From Urechis unicinctus (taxonomy: Eukaryota > Annelida > Polychaeta > Xenopneusta > Urechidae): 64,000 nucleotides of DNA. The stretch lies in NCBI GenBank assembly GCA_034190875.2, contig CM067348.1, forward strand, positions 39,759,795 to 39,823,794, written 5' to 3'. The position numbers and the translations under genes were made by a program. Of this stretch, positions 1 to 10,610 are shown in pieces. The notes under the pieces were generated by a model that saw only the letters and a list, made by a program, of their open reading frames with translations, was not told where the DNA came from and ran no database searches. Each line of letters begins with the position of its first letter. The stretch's first letter is position 1.

Positions 1-320
1 CTATTGTGGCAATCATTAACAAACAAACTTCCAAACACCCGACCATCATGCATTTTATAAGGCCCCTTGTTTTACAACTACTAAAATTTAACATCAATTT
101 CATTGCCCAACATATTCCTGGTGTAAACAATAAATTGAGCGTTGCTATATATCGACTGCAGGTGGTGCCAAGCCTCTTGCGTCAATATGGCATGCGGCCC
201 CTAGCAACCCCAATTCCTTTACACCTCTTGCCACAAAACTTCAACTTACCGTTGAAAAACTCCTCCAAAATTCTCTAAAACCCTCAACAGCCCACTCTTA
301 TTTACACCACTGACACACTT
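1..320 (+). pseudogene. DIRS/Ngaro-like retrotransposon copy 1: RNase H end of pol (cut by window start)
   Basis: The reading from base 6 gives about 90 residues that closely match the minus-strand translation at 15.6-15.9 kb: both share AIINKQ.SKHPTIMHFIRP and LATPIP.HLLP. In copy 3 this stretch follows the reverse transcriptase and lies before the tyrosine recombinase, which is the pol order of DIRS-type elements, so it is the C-terminal RNase H/connection part of pol. The usual LSDAVSR-type motif is changed here to LSVAIYR, so the copy has decayed. The 5' part of the element lies outside the window. Confidence 0.75.
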
Positions 321-329
321 TTTTAAATT

Positions 330-1158
330 TTTGCAACACGGTCCAGCACAGCAATACGTTGCCTTCTCAGCCAATCACTATAGCTTTGTTTGTGGCCCAC
401 CTACATCATCAAGGCCTCAAATACTCGACCGTCCGAACGTACATATCCTCCCTGTCCCTCGTTCATAGATTGAGAAACGTCCCTGATACTACCACAAACT
501 TCTACATCACCAAACTTCTGAACGGACTCCTCAACTCCCAACCTACACAACACAACTCCAAGCTCCTCCCAATCACAAAGCTTATCCTTCGTCAGCTATT
601 AAATACCATTACGTTTTGCACTTCTTGTCCTTACACACGTCTAATGTTGAAGGCCCTCTATCTGCTTTGTTTTTATGCCTGTCTGCGAGTTGGAGAAGCC
701 GTCCACTCCAATGACACATCTCACACACTTACTTTACTCAACCTACAACCACTACGCACCACTGATCCACCCAGTTACCAAATTAGATTCACCTCATACA
801 AACATAGCAAACAATCCAACCCACTTTAATTCTGAAACCTCTTCCGGACCCCTCATACTGTCCCGTGGCTGCTCTACGCAAATATCTCCATCATAGGGGA
901 AACTCCCCTGGACCAATTTTCCTGGACAAAACCTCGAAACCATGCACCAGACAGCTCTTTTCTTCCTTTCTAAAACAAAGCCTAGTACTTGCTTCGCTAC
1001 CTCCCTCGCGCTACAACACACACTCCTTCCGCATCGGCAGGGCAACACAACTGGCTTCAGACAACACCCCCCACACAGTCATTAAATCCACAGGCAGATG
1101 GAACAGTTCTGCCTACACACAATATATCCGACCTAACACTTTCACCCTTCCTCTCTAG
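330..1158 (+). pseudogene. DIRS/Ngaro-like copy 1: tyrosine recombinase
   Basis: Translation 359-829 followed by 865-1158 in another frame covers a tyrosine recombinase. The N-terminal part contains GLKYSTVRTYISSL and CLRVGEAV, the latter resembling the catalytic box I Arg region. The C-terminal part contains THSFRIGRAT (the H-x-x-R box), GRW and the nucleophile region SSAYTQYIRP with the catalytic Tyr. The enzyme would recombine the circular cDNA of the element into the genome, instead of a DDE integrase. The frame changes near 830-865, so the gene is broken. It ends with the stop at 1156-1158, directly before the element's 3' non-coding repeats. Confidence 0.85.
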
Positions 1159-1470
1159 TTCCATATCCAATCCTTTAACACACACCCCCACCTTCTCAAT
1201 TCATCTAGGGGTCAGTACAAACTGCCCTACCATCTCGGGGGTCAGTGTTTACTGCCCCACTTTACTTCCTTTCACTCATATCTCACTCTTACTTTGTCCT
1301 AGTTGCTAGCGGTCAGCATATGCTGCCTCTTCTTCCCAAGGAGGGGTTAGGGCCCACTTCCCCTCGCTCTTTTAGGAGTCGGCGCGTGCTGTCCTTTAAG
1401 GTGTAGGTTGTGGGATGTCAGTCAGGGCCCTGACTTTGGCGTTTTTCAATGACATCCCACCTTTTTCATG
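1159..1470 (+). repeat. 3' non-coding end of DIRS/Ngaro-like copy 1
   Basis: Right after the recombinase are short repeats of the form GGGGTCAGT..ACTGCCC (near 1207, 1239 and, more diverged, 1310). They end in an inverted repeat, GTGGGATGTCA at 1410-1420 and TGACATCCCAC at 1450-1460, with the 16-bp palindrome AGTCAGGGCCCTGACT at 1420-1435 inside it. The same order (recombinase, GGGGTCAG repeats, GTGGGATG hairpin) appears on the minus strand in copy 3 (14690-15176). It is therefore part of the element and likely acts in its circular-intermediate replication. Confidence 0.7.
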
Positions 1471-1849
1471 TTCAGTTGTAATTTTCCTTGTCACACTTCG
1501 TATTCGCACGTCATCATTTTATGATTGTATTGTTTCAATGTATCATTTCTTGGCTACTTCGTTATTAACAAATAAGGCAATTGTATGCCGCATATCTCAC
1601 AAGGGGATGTTATTCTTTATATTATATATTTGTTCATATATCTCTATATTCTTAATTATCTATTCTCATGTCACTTCTATGTATCTTTGCAATTGACATT
1701 ATATTTAAATAGTTACCATTTCATCTGTAACATGTTTTACACCATTTTGATAACTGTGCATTTAATAAACAATTATATTTATACCCAAACTGAAGTAGTC
1801 CTCGATCTGACACAAAATGATATCGACTAAGTATAATGAATCTACCTAA

Positions 1850-2450
1850 TTTATTAAATGTTATTGATATTATCAAGAAGAAAGAGTTTTGGGGCTTTAA
1901 GTATCATATTTCTGGTTCGCTAAGATCCTCACCTTGCATGCATGATGTAACCTATTATATATAACCAATAATATTAAGAGGAAAGAGGGCGTAAAGTTTC
2001 TATTTCATGGTACGCTTATAATAGATCCCCGCCCTTTGTAATAATATCATAAAGTGGAAATAGTTCGTGGATGTTTAGTATCCAATCGCGCATTAGCTAA
2101 GACCCTGCCCTTCATGCTCTATAATGAATTAAATGTTATTGATATTAAAAAGAGGAGATAGTTCGGGGGCTTTTAGTATCTCATTACTGTAGCGCCAAGG
2201 TCACCGCACCACACGCACAATATTATTGATTACATATTATCAATATTATACAGTTGAACACGTTCGGAGGCGTGAAGTGTCCGATTTCTGGTGAGCCAAG
2301 ACCTACATAGTCGATATAATCAAGCAAATATTATCAATATTATGAAGATGAAAGTGTTCGGAAGCGTTAAGTATCAAATTTCTGGTGAGCTAAGACCCCC
2401 TGACTACTCGTGCCATATATCTTAGCCAATATCAACGATATTATATGCAG
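1850..2450. repeat. Diverged AT-rich tandem repeat, unit about 75-105 bp
   Basis: About six degenerate units carry a TATTGATATTAT-like core, then a purine-rich GAAAGAGTTCGGGGGC stretch, then TTAAGTATC..ATTTCTGGT..GCTAAGACC. Unit starts are near 1862, 1967, 2042, 2131, 2236 and 2330. It has no coding sense. A G15 run at 2594-2608 lies just beyond it. Confidence 0.6.
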
Positions 2451-2639
2451 AAAGTACTTCTTTATGATAAAGGAAATATTATTAGTATTATACAGGAAAG
2501 AGTCCACCGTGGCCGTACCAAAGAGCCCTCTGGACAGTTTCCCTAAGAATCCCAGTAAAGCCCTCCTGAACCTGGCTCGGTCGTTGGTGGGAAGGGGGGG
2601 GGGGGGGGTCCAGGAGAGCATCTATGGTGTGCTCCTCGG

Positions 2640-2935
2640 AGAGCATGATGTTGAGAATAATTGCACCTGTAATAATTCATGAACACATATCGCACACGAT
2701 CACTGTATATCATGTAAGTACGGAAGAACAACGGTTGTGACACTTTAATTGTATTTGTTGTACGTGCTGGAGAAGATAAATATAAACATCTCATATATTT
2801 GCATTGAGAATTAAATTATATAAAATTCTTCTCCATTAATTGTTTTGATGAATTTGCACGTCTTCTGTAAGCTGCAGATTCCTTCATGAAATGATACCCT
2901 GCATATCATAAAGCTTATGTAGGCTTAACTGGCAA
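2640..2935. repeat. RepG interspersed repeat, internal fragment
   Basis: The stretch with ACATATCGCACAC, CATGTAAGTACGGAAGAACAA, GTGACACTTTAATTG and GCACGTCTTC..AAGCTGCAGATTCCTTCATGA occurs again at 13340-13560 and 59640-59880. The tail (CATAAAGCTTATGTAGGCTTAACTGGCAAGGGA) matches 11385-11420 and 60350-60390. It abuts the broken Gypsy integrase at 2939. RepG is probably a long LTR or untranslated region of the Gypsy family found beside it; that is an inference. Confidence 0.6.
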
Positions 2936-2938
2936 GGG

Positions 2939-3416
2939 ATTGTTTGATTTTGAAAAGGGAGCATAATTCCAGAAATAGGCAGATAATGAAAGCGGAGCCG
3001 TTGTTGGAGAGAAGTCGCTTGGGTGCGCCATACACACAGATGACTCCCTCGTAGAAACCCTTAGCAATCGGTTATGGGCCGACCGTGTCGATTGTCATAG
3101 TGTGGAACGGTCCTGGGGCAGGCTCACGGATGATTTGTGGGGGCCGAATAGAGGCATTGGAACTTTTAGATGCATTGCAGGACTAACATGTGTGAACATA
3201 TTCGTTTATGTCCCTGATCATCCCGATCCAAGCATAACGTGGTCGCATGACTAAAATTATTTGGGAAGCGCCCAGATGTCCGCATAGAGGTGCGTCGTGA
3301 TGCATGTTGAGGAAGTGTTCTTTTAGGTTCTGAGGGATGACTAACTGTGCCATTGCTTTATTGGGCTTTGGTCCCTGTGATGTTAATATGTGATACAGGA
3401 TATCGTTGCTGCACAT
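2939..3416 (-). pseudogene. Gypsy-type integrase fragment, copy 1
   Basis: 3416 down to 3183 translates to an integrase zinc-binding domain: HHDAPLCGHLGASQ, then RPRYAWIGMIRDINEYVHTC, i.e. the HH-CC pattern of LTR-retrotransposon integrases. The sequence continues to 2939 into the start of the catalytic core, where it is nearly identical in order to the integrase at 12424-12740. The core stops abruptly at the position that reads SLFKIKQ in the other copy and is joined to RepG. The integrase is non-functional. Confidence 0.75.
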
Positions 3417-3562
3417 GGGGCTTCTGCTTCGTAATCGTCATCTGTATTTGGAAATAGTGAGGTCAGCTTATCATGATCACGATCGAGGGAAGGCAGATAA
3501 CTTGCCCACTGCAGAGGCGGGAATAGTGCATATGGATTCCTGTGCGGTTTCGTCTTCCGATT

Positions 3563-4454
3563 CACCTGGTTGAGAGAGAGGCAATGGGATTATGAATGGC
3601 ACATAGTGAAGTTTTGTCGTTAATCGTATTGTCCGCTTGCTAATTACTTAAGGATGATGCATTGCTGATAACATGTCGGGCTTGTCGGTCGCAATTGAGG
3701 GGAGTTTGACGAAAACTGTGAAGTTGTCGTAAGGGGAAGCAGAAAATTAAGGGTGTTAATAGCAGGGGTGACAGTGTCAAGATCGGGAAAATGATCGATG
3801 ACGTCATCAGCATTGGTACGGGTGATGTCATAGGGGCGTCGACTTAATGTGTCTGGTTCGATGTTGTCTTTCCCTTTAAACATGACTCACTTCAAATAGA
3901 AATTCCTGTATGAATGTGACGCATCTTGCTAGTCTACCCTGAGGCTGCTTTTACCTTTATATCTATTTGAGGGCTGAATGATCAGTATGTAACTGGAATT
4001 TCTGTCCCTCAAGATACACTCTGAAGTGCTGAATACCCCATACTACGACTAGAAGTTCCTGTTCTGTAGTGGAATAATTTGCTTCCGATTTAGTGAGACC
4101 TCTCCCTGCAAACCCTATCGGTGGTAGCTTGCTGTCTATTTCCTGGCTGAGACATACGCCTAAACCTAGCTTACTAGCATCAGTCGACAATATGAATGGT
4201 TTGCTGAAATCGGGAAAGGCTAAAACCTGAGGACTTACCAGCGCCTTTTTCAAGGCGTCAAATGCGTCTTGGCATTCTGGTAACCACGCAAATGATTGAT
4301 TCATCTTAGTCAAAGCATATAGAGGGTGTGCAATAATTGCGTAACATTTTATGGCGTGTAGCTTTAGTTTGGCATCGCGTAACTGTACAAATATTTCCCG
4401 TAGATGGTCAAATGTGGGCGAGAAACAACAGATATCACCCCCATAATCCGGCAT
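3563..4454 (-). pseudogene. Gypsy-type reverse transcriptase/RNase H remnant, copy 1
   Basis: The minus-strand translation 4454-3963 shows the end of the reverse transcriptase (FDHLREIFVQLRDAKLKL). A deletion follows, and then the Gypsy RNase H: PDFSKPFILSTDASKLGLG with the first catalytic Asp, then YSTTEQELLVVVWGIQHFR and LHTDHSALK. 3883-3640 holds the tether KGKDNIEPDTLSRRPYDI that normally follows RNase H. It runs in the order RT, RNase H, integrase with the entry at 2939-3416, so this is one element on the minus strand. Several frame changes and the missing RT fingers/palm show it is dead. Confidence 0.8.
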
Positions 4455-4481
4455 TTGGTGTTGTTTTTAGTCCATGAAATG

Positions 4482-4667
4482 TTAATTTTTTGAGAGTAGG
4501 TCGAATGCTATCCCTTTGTGCAGTCTGCGTATTAGGGAATCGCTGAGTGGGTCACCCCCCAATTTGGATACTGTGGGGGTGGAAACTGTGCCAAAGTCTC
4601 CCCATGACAACTGAAAACTCCAGCGAAGCTTAAAGCTCTCTCTATTGCACTGGGCCTTTTTGCCCAA
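4482..4667 (-). other. Unrecognised short open frame next to the Gypsy remnant
   Basis: A 61-codon open frame without a motif I recognise. Its position on the upstream side of the Gypsy RT suggests remnant pol or gag sequence, but nothing in the translation proves it. Confidence 0.2.
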
Positions 4668-4739
4668 TCAAATAAAAGACGTTTTGCGATATTTTCTGAC
4701 TCCCTCTCTGTCTGTCTGGAGGTAATTTCCGTAATGTAT

Positions 4740-5275
4740 TATTCTAGATGTTGTGCTTTTTTATTCACAATTAACAGATCGTGGCAAGGATATTTTGTTT
4801 GTATGGGTTCCAAGCCATGTCGGTATCCCTGGCAAAGAGAGGGCAGACAGAGCTGCCAAGGAAGCGCTCAACAAGAATGTGACTGAGGTTAAAGTCCCAT
4901 TTACAAACTTTCAACCTCAGATCGTCATTTTTTAAGTCAGAAATGGCGGGATGACACTATCCCCAACAAACTTCACCGAAACTTCAGCCCCTTCTTGGGG
5001 AGTGGCCACACAGCTGCATAGAGAGGAGGTTATTCTTGCTCGTGCTCGTATAGCATACAACTATTCAACTCATGGGTTCTTGCTTAGGGATGAGGCCATC
5101 CCTGAATGCGTTCCTTGCCAATACACATATAACGTCAAACATTCTTATCGAATGTGTTGATCTGATTCTGATCCAAAATCGCTTCTTCCGGGTCCAAACC
5201 CCTTCAGAATTGTTTGAAAGGGTGAATCCATTCAAGATACTAGGTTTCATCAAAGAAGTTGGGCTATAGTACAGA
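4740..5275 (+). pseudogene. LINE (non-LTR retrotransposon) 3' end: RNase H and C-terminal region
   Basis: 4753-4935 encodes ILFVWVPSHVGIPGKERADRAAKEAL, the typical end of a Jockey/I-group LINE RNase H domain (the WVPSH and G.E.AD.AAK motifs). Downstream, 4951-5275 in shifted frames gives REEVILARARI..YSTHGFLL and ECVPCQ..VKHSYRMC, the usual cysteine/histidine tail of such ORF2 proteins. Frames change at least twice and stops are present, so this is a dead, 5'-truncated copy. A second LINE fragment of similar type is at 28925-29270. Confidence 0.8.
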
Positions 5276-5414
5276 AGTTAGATCATACTATTCTCATAAA
5301 TTTCATATAATTCAAATAATACTAATGTGAGTTAGTTTAAATCCTTGATTGCTTCTTATCCTTTCGTATTCGTATATACCCCACCTTTGTAGGCACCCTA
5401 CCTTACCCTACCTT

Positions 5415-5543
5415 ATATACATACATACATACATACATACATACATACATACATACATACATACATACATACATACATACATACAACTATACATACAACT
5501 ATACATACATACATACATACATGCATACATGCATACATACATA
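5415..5543. repeat. (ATAC)n microsatellite
   Basis: Almost uninterrupted ATAC units with a few AACT and ATGC variants. It creates long but meaningless open frames on both strands. Confidence 0.97.
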
Positions 5544-5934
5544 GGTTATCTTGTCTAAGTTCTGAATCGCGACCTCGCCTCCTGTGCATGCTCATCTTGT
5601 CATCTCACTGGTCCCGACTTTTATGTTTGCTTAAAGAAATACAATAAAGTTTTGAGTCGGTTGTGTAAAATCTTTTCTACATGCAATTTTTGAAGGCTTC
5701 GATATATGTGGAAGAACTGGGAATTTTTTTGTTTACATGATGGTGTTCATCTCGACAAAATCGGAACGAAAAAATGCGTCGGGGGGGCTGTTATTGCAGC
5801 TCTCATCCGAGGGGCTGTAATTGCGTCTCGCTACTCTCTCCGTCATTAATCTGGTTGTTGTCCTGGTTAACATGTGTTCCGTAAACGTAATGTTTGTGTT
5901 CCGTATACGTTTACATCTTCCTTTTCTCCCTTTT
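5544..5934. other. No gene seen
   Basis: Mixed unique-looking sequence between the microsatellite and the 33-bp minisatellite. I see no coding signal. An AATAAA-like motif (ACAATAAAG, near 5640) could be the remnant polyadenylation site of the LINE. Confidence 0.4.
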
Positions 5935-6730
5935 CAGCTCAATGCTGGGAATATGTTTCTCCTTTTACAGCTCCATGCTGGGAATGTGTTTCTCCCTTTT
6001 CAGCTCCATGCTGGGAATGTGTTTCTCCCTTTTTATCTCCATGCTGGGAATGTGTTTCTCCCTTTTCAGCTCCATGCTGGGAATGTGTTTCTCCCTTTTC
6101 AGTCCCATGCTGGGAATGTGTTTCTCCCTTTTCAGCTCCATGCTGGGAATCTGATTCTCCCTTTTCAGCTCCATGCTGGGAATGTGTTTCTCCCTTTTTA
6201 GCTCCATGCTGGGAATGTGTTACTCCCTTTTCAACTCCATGCTGGGAATGTGTTTCTCCCTTTTCAGCTCCATGCTGGGAATGTGTTACTCCCTTTTCAA
6301 CTCCATGCTGGGAATGTGTTTCTCCCTTTTTAGCTCCATGCTGGGAATGTGTTTCTCCCTTTTTAGCTCCATGCTGGGAATGTGTTTCTCCCTTTTCAGC
6401 TCCATGCTGGGAATGTGTTTCTCCCTTTTCAGCTCCATGCTGGGAATGTGTTTCTCCCTTTTCAGTCCCATGCTGAGAATGTGTTTCTCCCTTTTCAGCT
6501 CCATGCTGGGAATGTGTTACTCACCCTTTTCAACTCCATGCTGGGAATGTGTTTCTCCCTTTTTAGCTCCATGCTGGGAATGTGTTTCTCCCTTTTTAGC
6601 TCCATGCTGGGAATGTGTTTCTCCCTTTTCAGCTCCATGCTGGGAATGAGTTTCTCCCTTTTTAGCTACATGCTGGGAATGTGTTTCTCCCTTTTTAGCT
6701 CCATGCTGGGAATGTGTTTCTCCCTTTTAG
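5935..6730. repeat. 33-bp minisatellite, about 24 units
   Basis: The unit is CAGCTCCATGCTGGGAATGTG followed by TTTCTCCCTTTT, repeated head to tail with few changes (TCAGT, TTAGC, TTACTC variants). Because 33 is divisible by 3 and the unit lacks stops in most frames, it gives repeated 11-residue open frames on both strands. One unit near 6522 carries a 2-bp insertion. These frames are shadows of the repeat; nothing suggests a real protein. Confidence 0.95.
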
Positions 6731-7345
6731 GACAAATGTTGGGCAAAAAACCCCAAAAGCCATTGTCTGATACTGAATGATGCACCGCCTGGGACGACTT
6801 CCTTGTGGTGTATGTGAAAAAAAATCCAGAGCAGCTAGGGGAACTTTTGACCTCTGGGAAAAGCATCAAGAACATGATGCAGAATGGTCAAAACTGGCTG
6901 CAGTATGACCATAAGTTCCGCACATATCGGGAATACTCATCGTGCTCTTAGGCAGCCGTTCGCATCGACCTGCAACAAGCTGCCACCATCAGCAGCCACC
7001 CACCACATCCACCCCGTCCACATTCTTCTCGTCCATACACCCCAAACACCAGAGTGAAAGTACCCTTTGGGCACTGTTGGCTTACCACTCCGCACATCTT
7101 CCCCATGCATTTACAAACCTGTCACTGGTGCAATAGAAACCATCCAAGCTTCCTCCCATGCCACGGCCGTCCCCAACCATCACCCACTCATCCACGCCCC
7201 AACCACTTCAACCCCACTTAAACAACCGCTCAAAACAACACATCCAACCGCTTCCCGGCCCCAACAAGAAGATAGCTCCACCCCCAACACCCAAAATAGA
7301 TAAAACCCCTCGCTCAGCTCCTTAGCGACCATCCCCTAAAACATT
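6731..7345 (+). pseudogene. DIRS/Ngaro-like copy 2: gag remnant
   Basis: Translations in changing frames give WDDFLVVYVKKNPEQLGELL, then NGQNWLQYDHKFRTYRE, then a Ser/Pro/His-rich tail with CHWCNRNHPSFLPCHGR, which looks like a zinc-binding motif. This matches the general make-up of the first ORF of DIRS/Ngaro elements. The pol and recombinase fragments of the same copy follow on the same strand. Stops and frame changes show it is inactive. The exact start is hidden by the minisatellite. Confidence 0.5.
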
Positions 7346-7356
7346 TATTTCTCTCC

Positions 7357-7563
<207 letters not shown>

Positions 7564-7575
7564 TATTTCTCTCCG

Positions 7576-7970
7576 GTTTTCAGAAGCATTTTCCCTACAA
7601 TTTCATGGTTCTCAAAAGCCTTTCTCTTCCAAAAATACAACCCTACTTTTTTATCCCTAAAAATAAACTTTGAGCTTTCTCATAGCAAACCATGGTCCAT
7701 TCCAATGCTACCCCCCATACCTAACTATAAATTCTCTCCTTTAGTCCTCAAAAGTCAATCAGATAAATATCGGCTACTACACAACCTATCTTATCCCTAT
7801 CACAGCAATTCTGTGAATCACAACATACCAAGTGCAGCTTCCAATTCACATACGCCTCCATCTCCGATGCCATACATCTCATACAAAAATGCCACAGCCC
7901 TGCTCTGCCTTCTGGCACTATTACCAGGGCCATGTTTGTTGTACATTAACATAACCAGGGACTGAAATAT
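7576..7970 (+). pseudogene. DIRS/Ngaro-like copy 2: start of reverse transcriptase, internally deleted
   Basis: 7705-7860 encodes PNYKFSPLVL..SQSDKYRLLHNLSYPY.SNSVNHNIP, matching the RT N-terminus of copy 3 (PNFKCSPLAL...QYRLLHNLSYPYDSNSVNHNIP near 16.8-16.9 kb). Soon after, at about 7950-7965, the sequence jumps to the recombinase. The RT palm, thumb and RNase H have been deleted, leaving a short fusion of the two ends of pol. Confidence 0.75.
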
Positions 7971-8465
7971 TCGACCATCAGGACATACATATCTTCATTG
8001 ACTTCCATTCACAAATTAAAAAATGTACCTGACACAACCTCACATCTATACATCAACAAACTATTGCAAGGCATACTAAATTCCCAAACCGCACCACCCG
8101 ATTCCAAGCTACTTCCTATCGCCAACACAATTCTTCACCAATTGGTTGACTCAATACATTTCTGTGCCTTCTGTGATTACACTCAACACATGCTTAAGGT
8201 TCTCTATTTACTATGTCACTACGCATGCCTCAGAGTAGGAGAGGCTGTCCAATCTAATGACACAACACATACTCTTACTTTACTCCACCTCACATCTTTG
8301 CGAAACACAAATCCTCCCAGCTACCAGATTCATTTCACCTCCTATAAACATAGCAATCAATACACGCCTAACTCAATCTTAAAACCATTACAAAAATCCA
8401 CTTACTGCCCAGTAGTTGCCTTACGCAAATACCTACATTTGAGAGAAAATTCACAAGTCTTATAG
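7955..8465 (+). pseudogene. DIRS/Ngaro-like copy 2: tyrosine recombinase, 3'-truncated
   Basis: LKYSTIRTYISSL is split over a frame change at about 7990, followed by an open frame to 8465. It contains KNVPDTTSHLYINKLLQG, CLRVGEAVQSNDTTHTLTLL, SYQIHFTSYKHSNQ and CPVVALRKYLHLREN, parallel to copy 1. The open frame stops where copy 1 continues to the HSFR..GRW..Y catalytic boxes. The catalytic end is therefore missing, and RepG begins about 30 bp later. Confidence 0.85.
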
Positions 8466-8494
8466 CTATATTTCTTCTTATACTTATATTTCTT

Positions 8495-8935
8495 CGTATA
8501 GTTATATTTCATCGCACTCCTTCGTATATAGGAATATTATTGCTGCTTTGAGTTGCTGGAGTGGGGATACTAGCCAGAGAAAACACACGAGTCCAGGAGC
8601 TGAGTTCTTGTTGGTTTATTCGAGTTTAGCTTATTAGCTTTTCTGGAATCTCGGTCAGAATCTTGTTCAGATACTTTGTCTCTTCGCTAGGTAGCTCTCC
8701 CTGATTTCCAGCGAGACCAGCTATTTTATTGGGGTTCCAGGCATTGGATTACGCCCGGAACCCCACCAACAGCTGACCTCCCATTGGTTCAGGTATGGCC
8801 GGCCCCCTTTCTCAACGGTCAAAACCCAAGGGCCAACATGGGGCGTGGACTCGAAAGGCCATTGGCCGATGGAAAAGGTACCAGCCAAGACTACTTATCA
8901 GGGTCACACCCCCGTCTTAAAGATAATTGCGACAG
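8495..8935 (-). repeat. RepG, LTR-like part
   Basis: GCACTCCTTCGTATATAGGAATATT, ACTAGCCAGAGAAAACACACGAGTCCAGGAG, TGTTGGTTTATTCGAG, GCTAGGTAGCTCTCCCTGA, TTGGATTACGCCC and AAGACTACTTATCAGGGTCACAC recur in the same order at 51.9-52.4, 58.5-58.9 and, partly, 12.8-13.0, 25.8-26.0 and 56.8-57.0 kb. On the minus strand the TTTATT reads AATAAA, as expected near the R region of an LTR. I assign it as an LTR or LTR-proximal repeat on the minus strand. Confidence 0.55.
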
Positions 8936-9262
8936 TTCTAAATTCGTACATAGATTTTCACCTTTTTTTCAGGGAGTAAGATCGTATATAAAGCTAACGA
9001 AATGTAAAATAAAAAGTATAGGTCACCTGTGTATATTTCTGAGTATGGCGAATTTAAGATCCACATGTTAAGCCAATAGGAATTAGGCTTTTTTGATAAT
9101 ATTTTGGTTCTACAGAAAAGTTCATACAGCGAATTACATTATATTTAACATACAGACAGAACAATACCTGCTTTACAAAAAATCAAGAAAAAAATGATGT
9201 CTCGCCGCACCCTACGGCAAGCCATTTATAAATTAATTGTTAATTTTTCTCCAGAATGACGT

Positions 9263-9511
9263 CAAACCTCCATAAACAAAATTTGACCACTGAGTTTTGA
9301 ACTAAACTTGGTAATATGGTGCAGTGATATATGTACTATGAACAGAAATTTAAAAAATGATAGGTCTGGGTAGTCTTTGGGAAGCCACAATGGATTTTCG
9401 GTTGTATTCCGTGAGTGCGGTGTATTACAATATTCAAACCTTCATAAACAAAATTTGACCACTGAGTTTTGAACTAAACTTGGTAATATGGTGCAGTGAT
9501 ATATGTACTAT
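9263..9511. repeat. 77-bp direct repeat, two copies
   Basis: CAAACCTCCATAAACAAAATTTGACC...GATATATGTACTAT at 9263-9339 is repeated almost exactly at 9435-9511, 172 bp later. The second copy ends about 40 bp before the Gypsy integrase begins. No coding sequence is seen in the surrounding 8936-9550. Confidence 0.9.
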
Positions 9512-9552
9512 AGCGACGGAAAACAACTAAAGCTCACACCAAGAATGGTATT

Positions 9553-10610
9553 GTTTCTTTCCCGACCCCATCTGGACCTTTCCAGGTTTGGGAGATTGAC
9601 CTATACGGCCCATTACCACACTCGCAAGAGGGAAAAAGTTACATCTTGACCGCTGTTGACATGTTTAGTAAATTCCTCGTCACCATTCCCCTGGCAAACA
9701 AAGATGCGTTATCTGTCTCTAGCGGACTGTTCACACTTTTCTGTTCTTATGGCGTATGTGACACACTGATAAGCGACAAAGGGTCTGAGTTCGTCTCCAT
9801 AGTTACCAAGGAGTTGTGTGAAAAAATGCATGTCCTTCAACAATTTACCCCTAGCTTCGCACATCATTGCTTAGGTGCTTGCGAACGGACTCATGCTACG
9901 TTAGCTGAGAGACTTACTCCCTTCATGGATGCTAAAATGAAGAACTGGGAGGAGGTACTTCCAGCTATTGTGTTCTCCATGAATAATTCAGTGAATTTCT
10001 CTACAGGGTTTTCCCCATATGAAGTCATCTTTGGCCAGCGTCCCCGTTTCCCCCTATCCCCTTCTACCTGTGACACCCGAACCATCCCCAAAGATATGTA
10101 CGGGTTTATCAAATCACATGAGAATAAACTCGAGTTAATACGTCAACAGGTCCTGGAGAATGCCACCAAAGCCAGCACCAAAATGCTCGAACGAGCGAAT
10201 CTCAAATTACATTCTTTGAGTTTGCAGGCAGGTGATTATGTGTACATGTTGGACGAGCAGGGAGGCAAGGGTAAAAAGTTGAAGCCCAAGTATTCTTGTC
10301 CATATGTTGTAAAGGAAATACCGAGTCCTCATATGGTTCAACTCGAAAATTTGGAAAGTAGAAGGAAGCTGAGAGATCCTGTCCATATAAATCGTCTCAA
10401 AATGGCCTACGTTCGTGTCCCAAACCCCTCTCGGTATTATGCAGATCGCATTATCACTAATGTCACCCCTGAGCCATTAGATGGCGCTGACACGGAGTAT
10501 GATACTGCCCTAGAAGACCACCCGCCCTCAGTTGATGACCGTCTGTGTTCTAACGTTTCCCCCCCACACCTCCACCAACAACTACAGTTCGACGTTCTAA
10601 CCGTCTAAAG
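9553..10610 (+). CDS. Gypsy-type integrase (copy 2, 5' part of pol missing)
   Basis: A long open frame begins with GPFQVWEIDLYGPL and covers an rve catalytic core: Asp in WEIDLYG, Asp in LISDKGSEF and Glu in GACERTHATL. The last two are 35 residues apart, the D-D-35-E pattern. After the core come GFSPYEVIFGQRP and then the C-terminal GDYVYMLDEQ..KLKPKYSCPYVVKEI and DPVHINRLK blocks typical of Gypsy/Metaviridae integrases. The family differs from the minus-strand copies at 3 and 12 kb. RT and RNase H are missing upstream. The frame is intact until a C8 run near 10560, where the sense reading shifts. Confidence 0.88.

Noticed and set aside
5415..5543. CRISPR-like array
   Set aside because: Simple 4-bp repeats without spacers; the genome is eukaryotic. 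None of the tandem arrays in the window has unique spacers between conserved repeats.
5874..6780. Long open frames with PCWECVSPFSA or MELKREKHIPS repeats as a repeat protein gene
   Set aside because: They exist in several frames on both strands because of the stop-free 33-bp repeat; there is no start context, splice site or flanking coding sequence.
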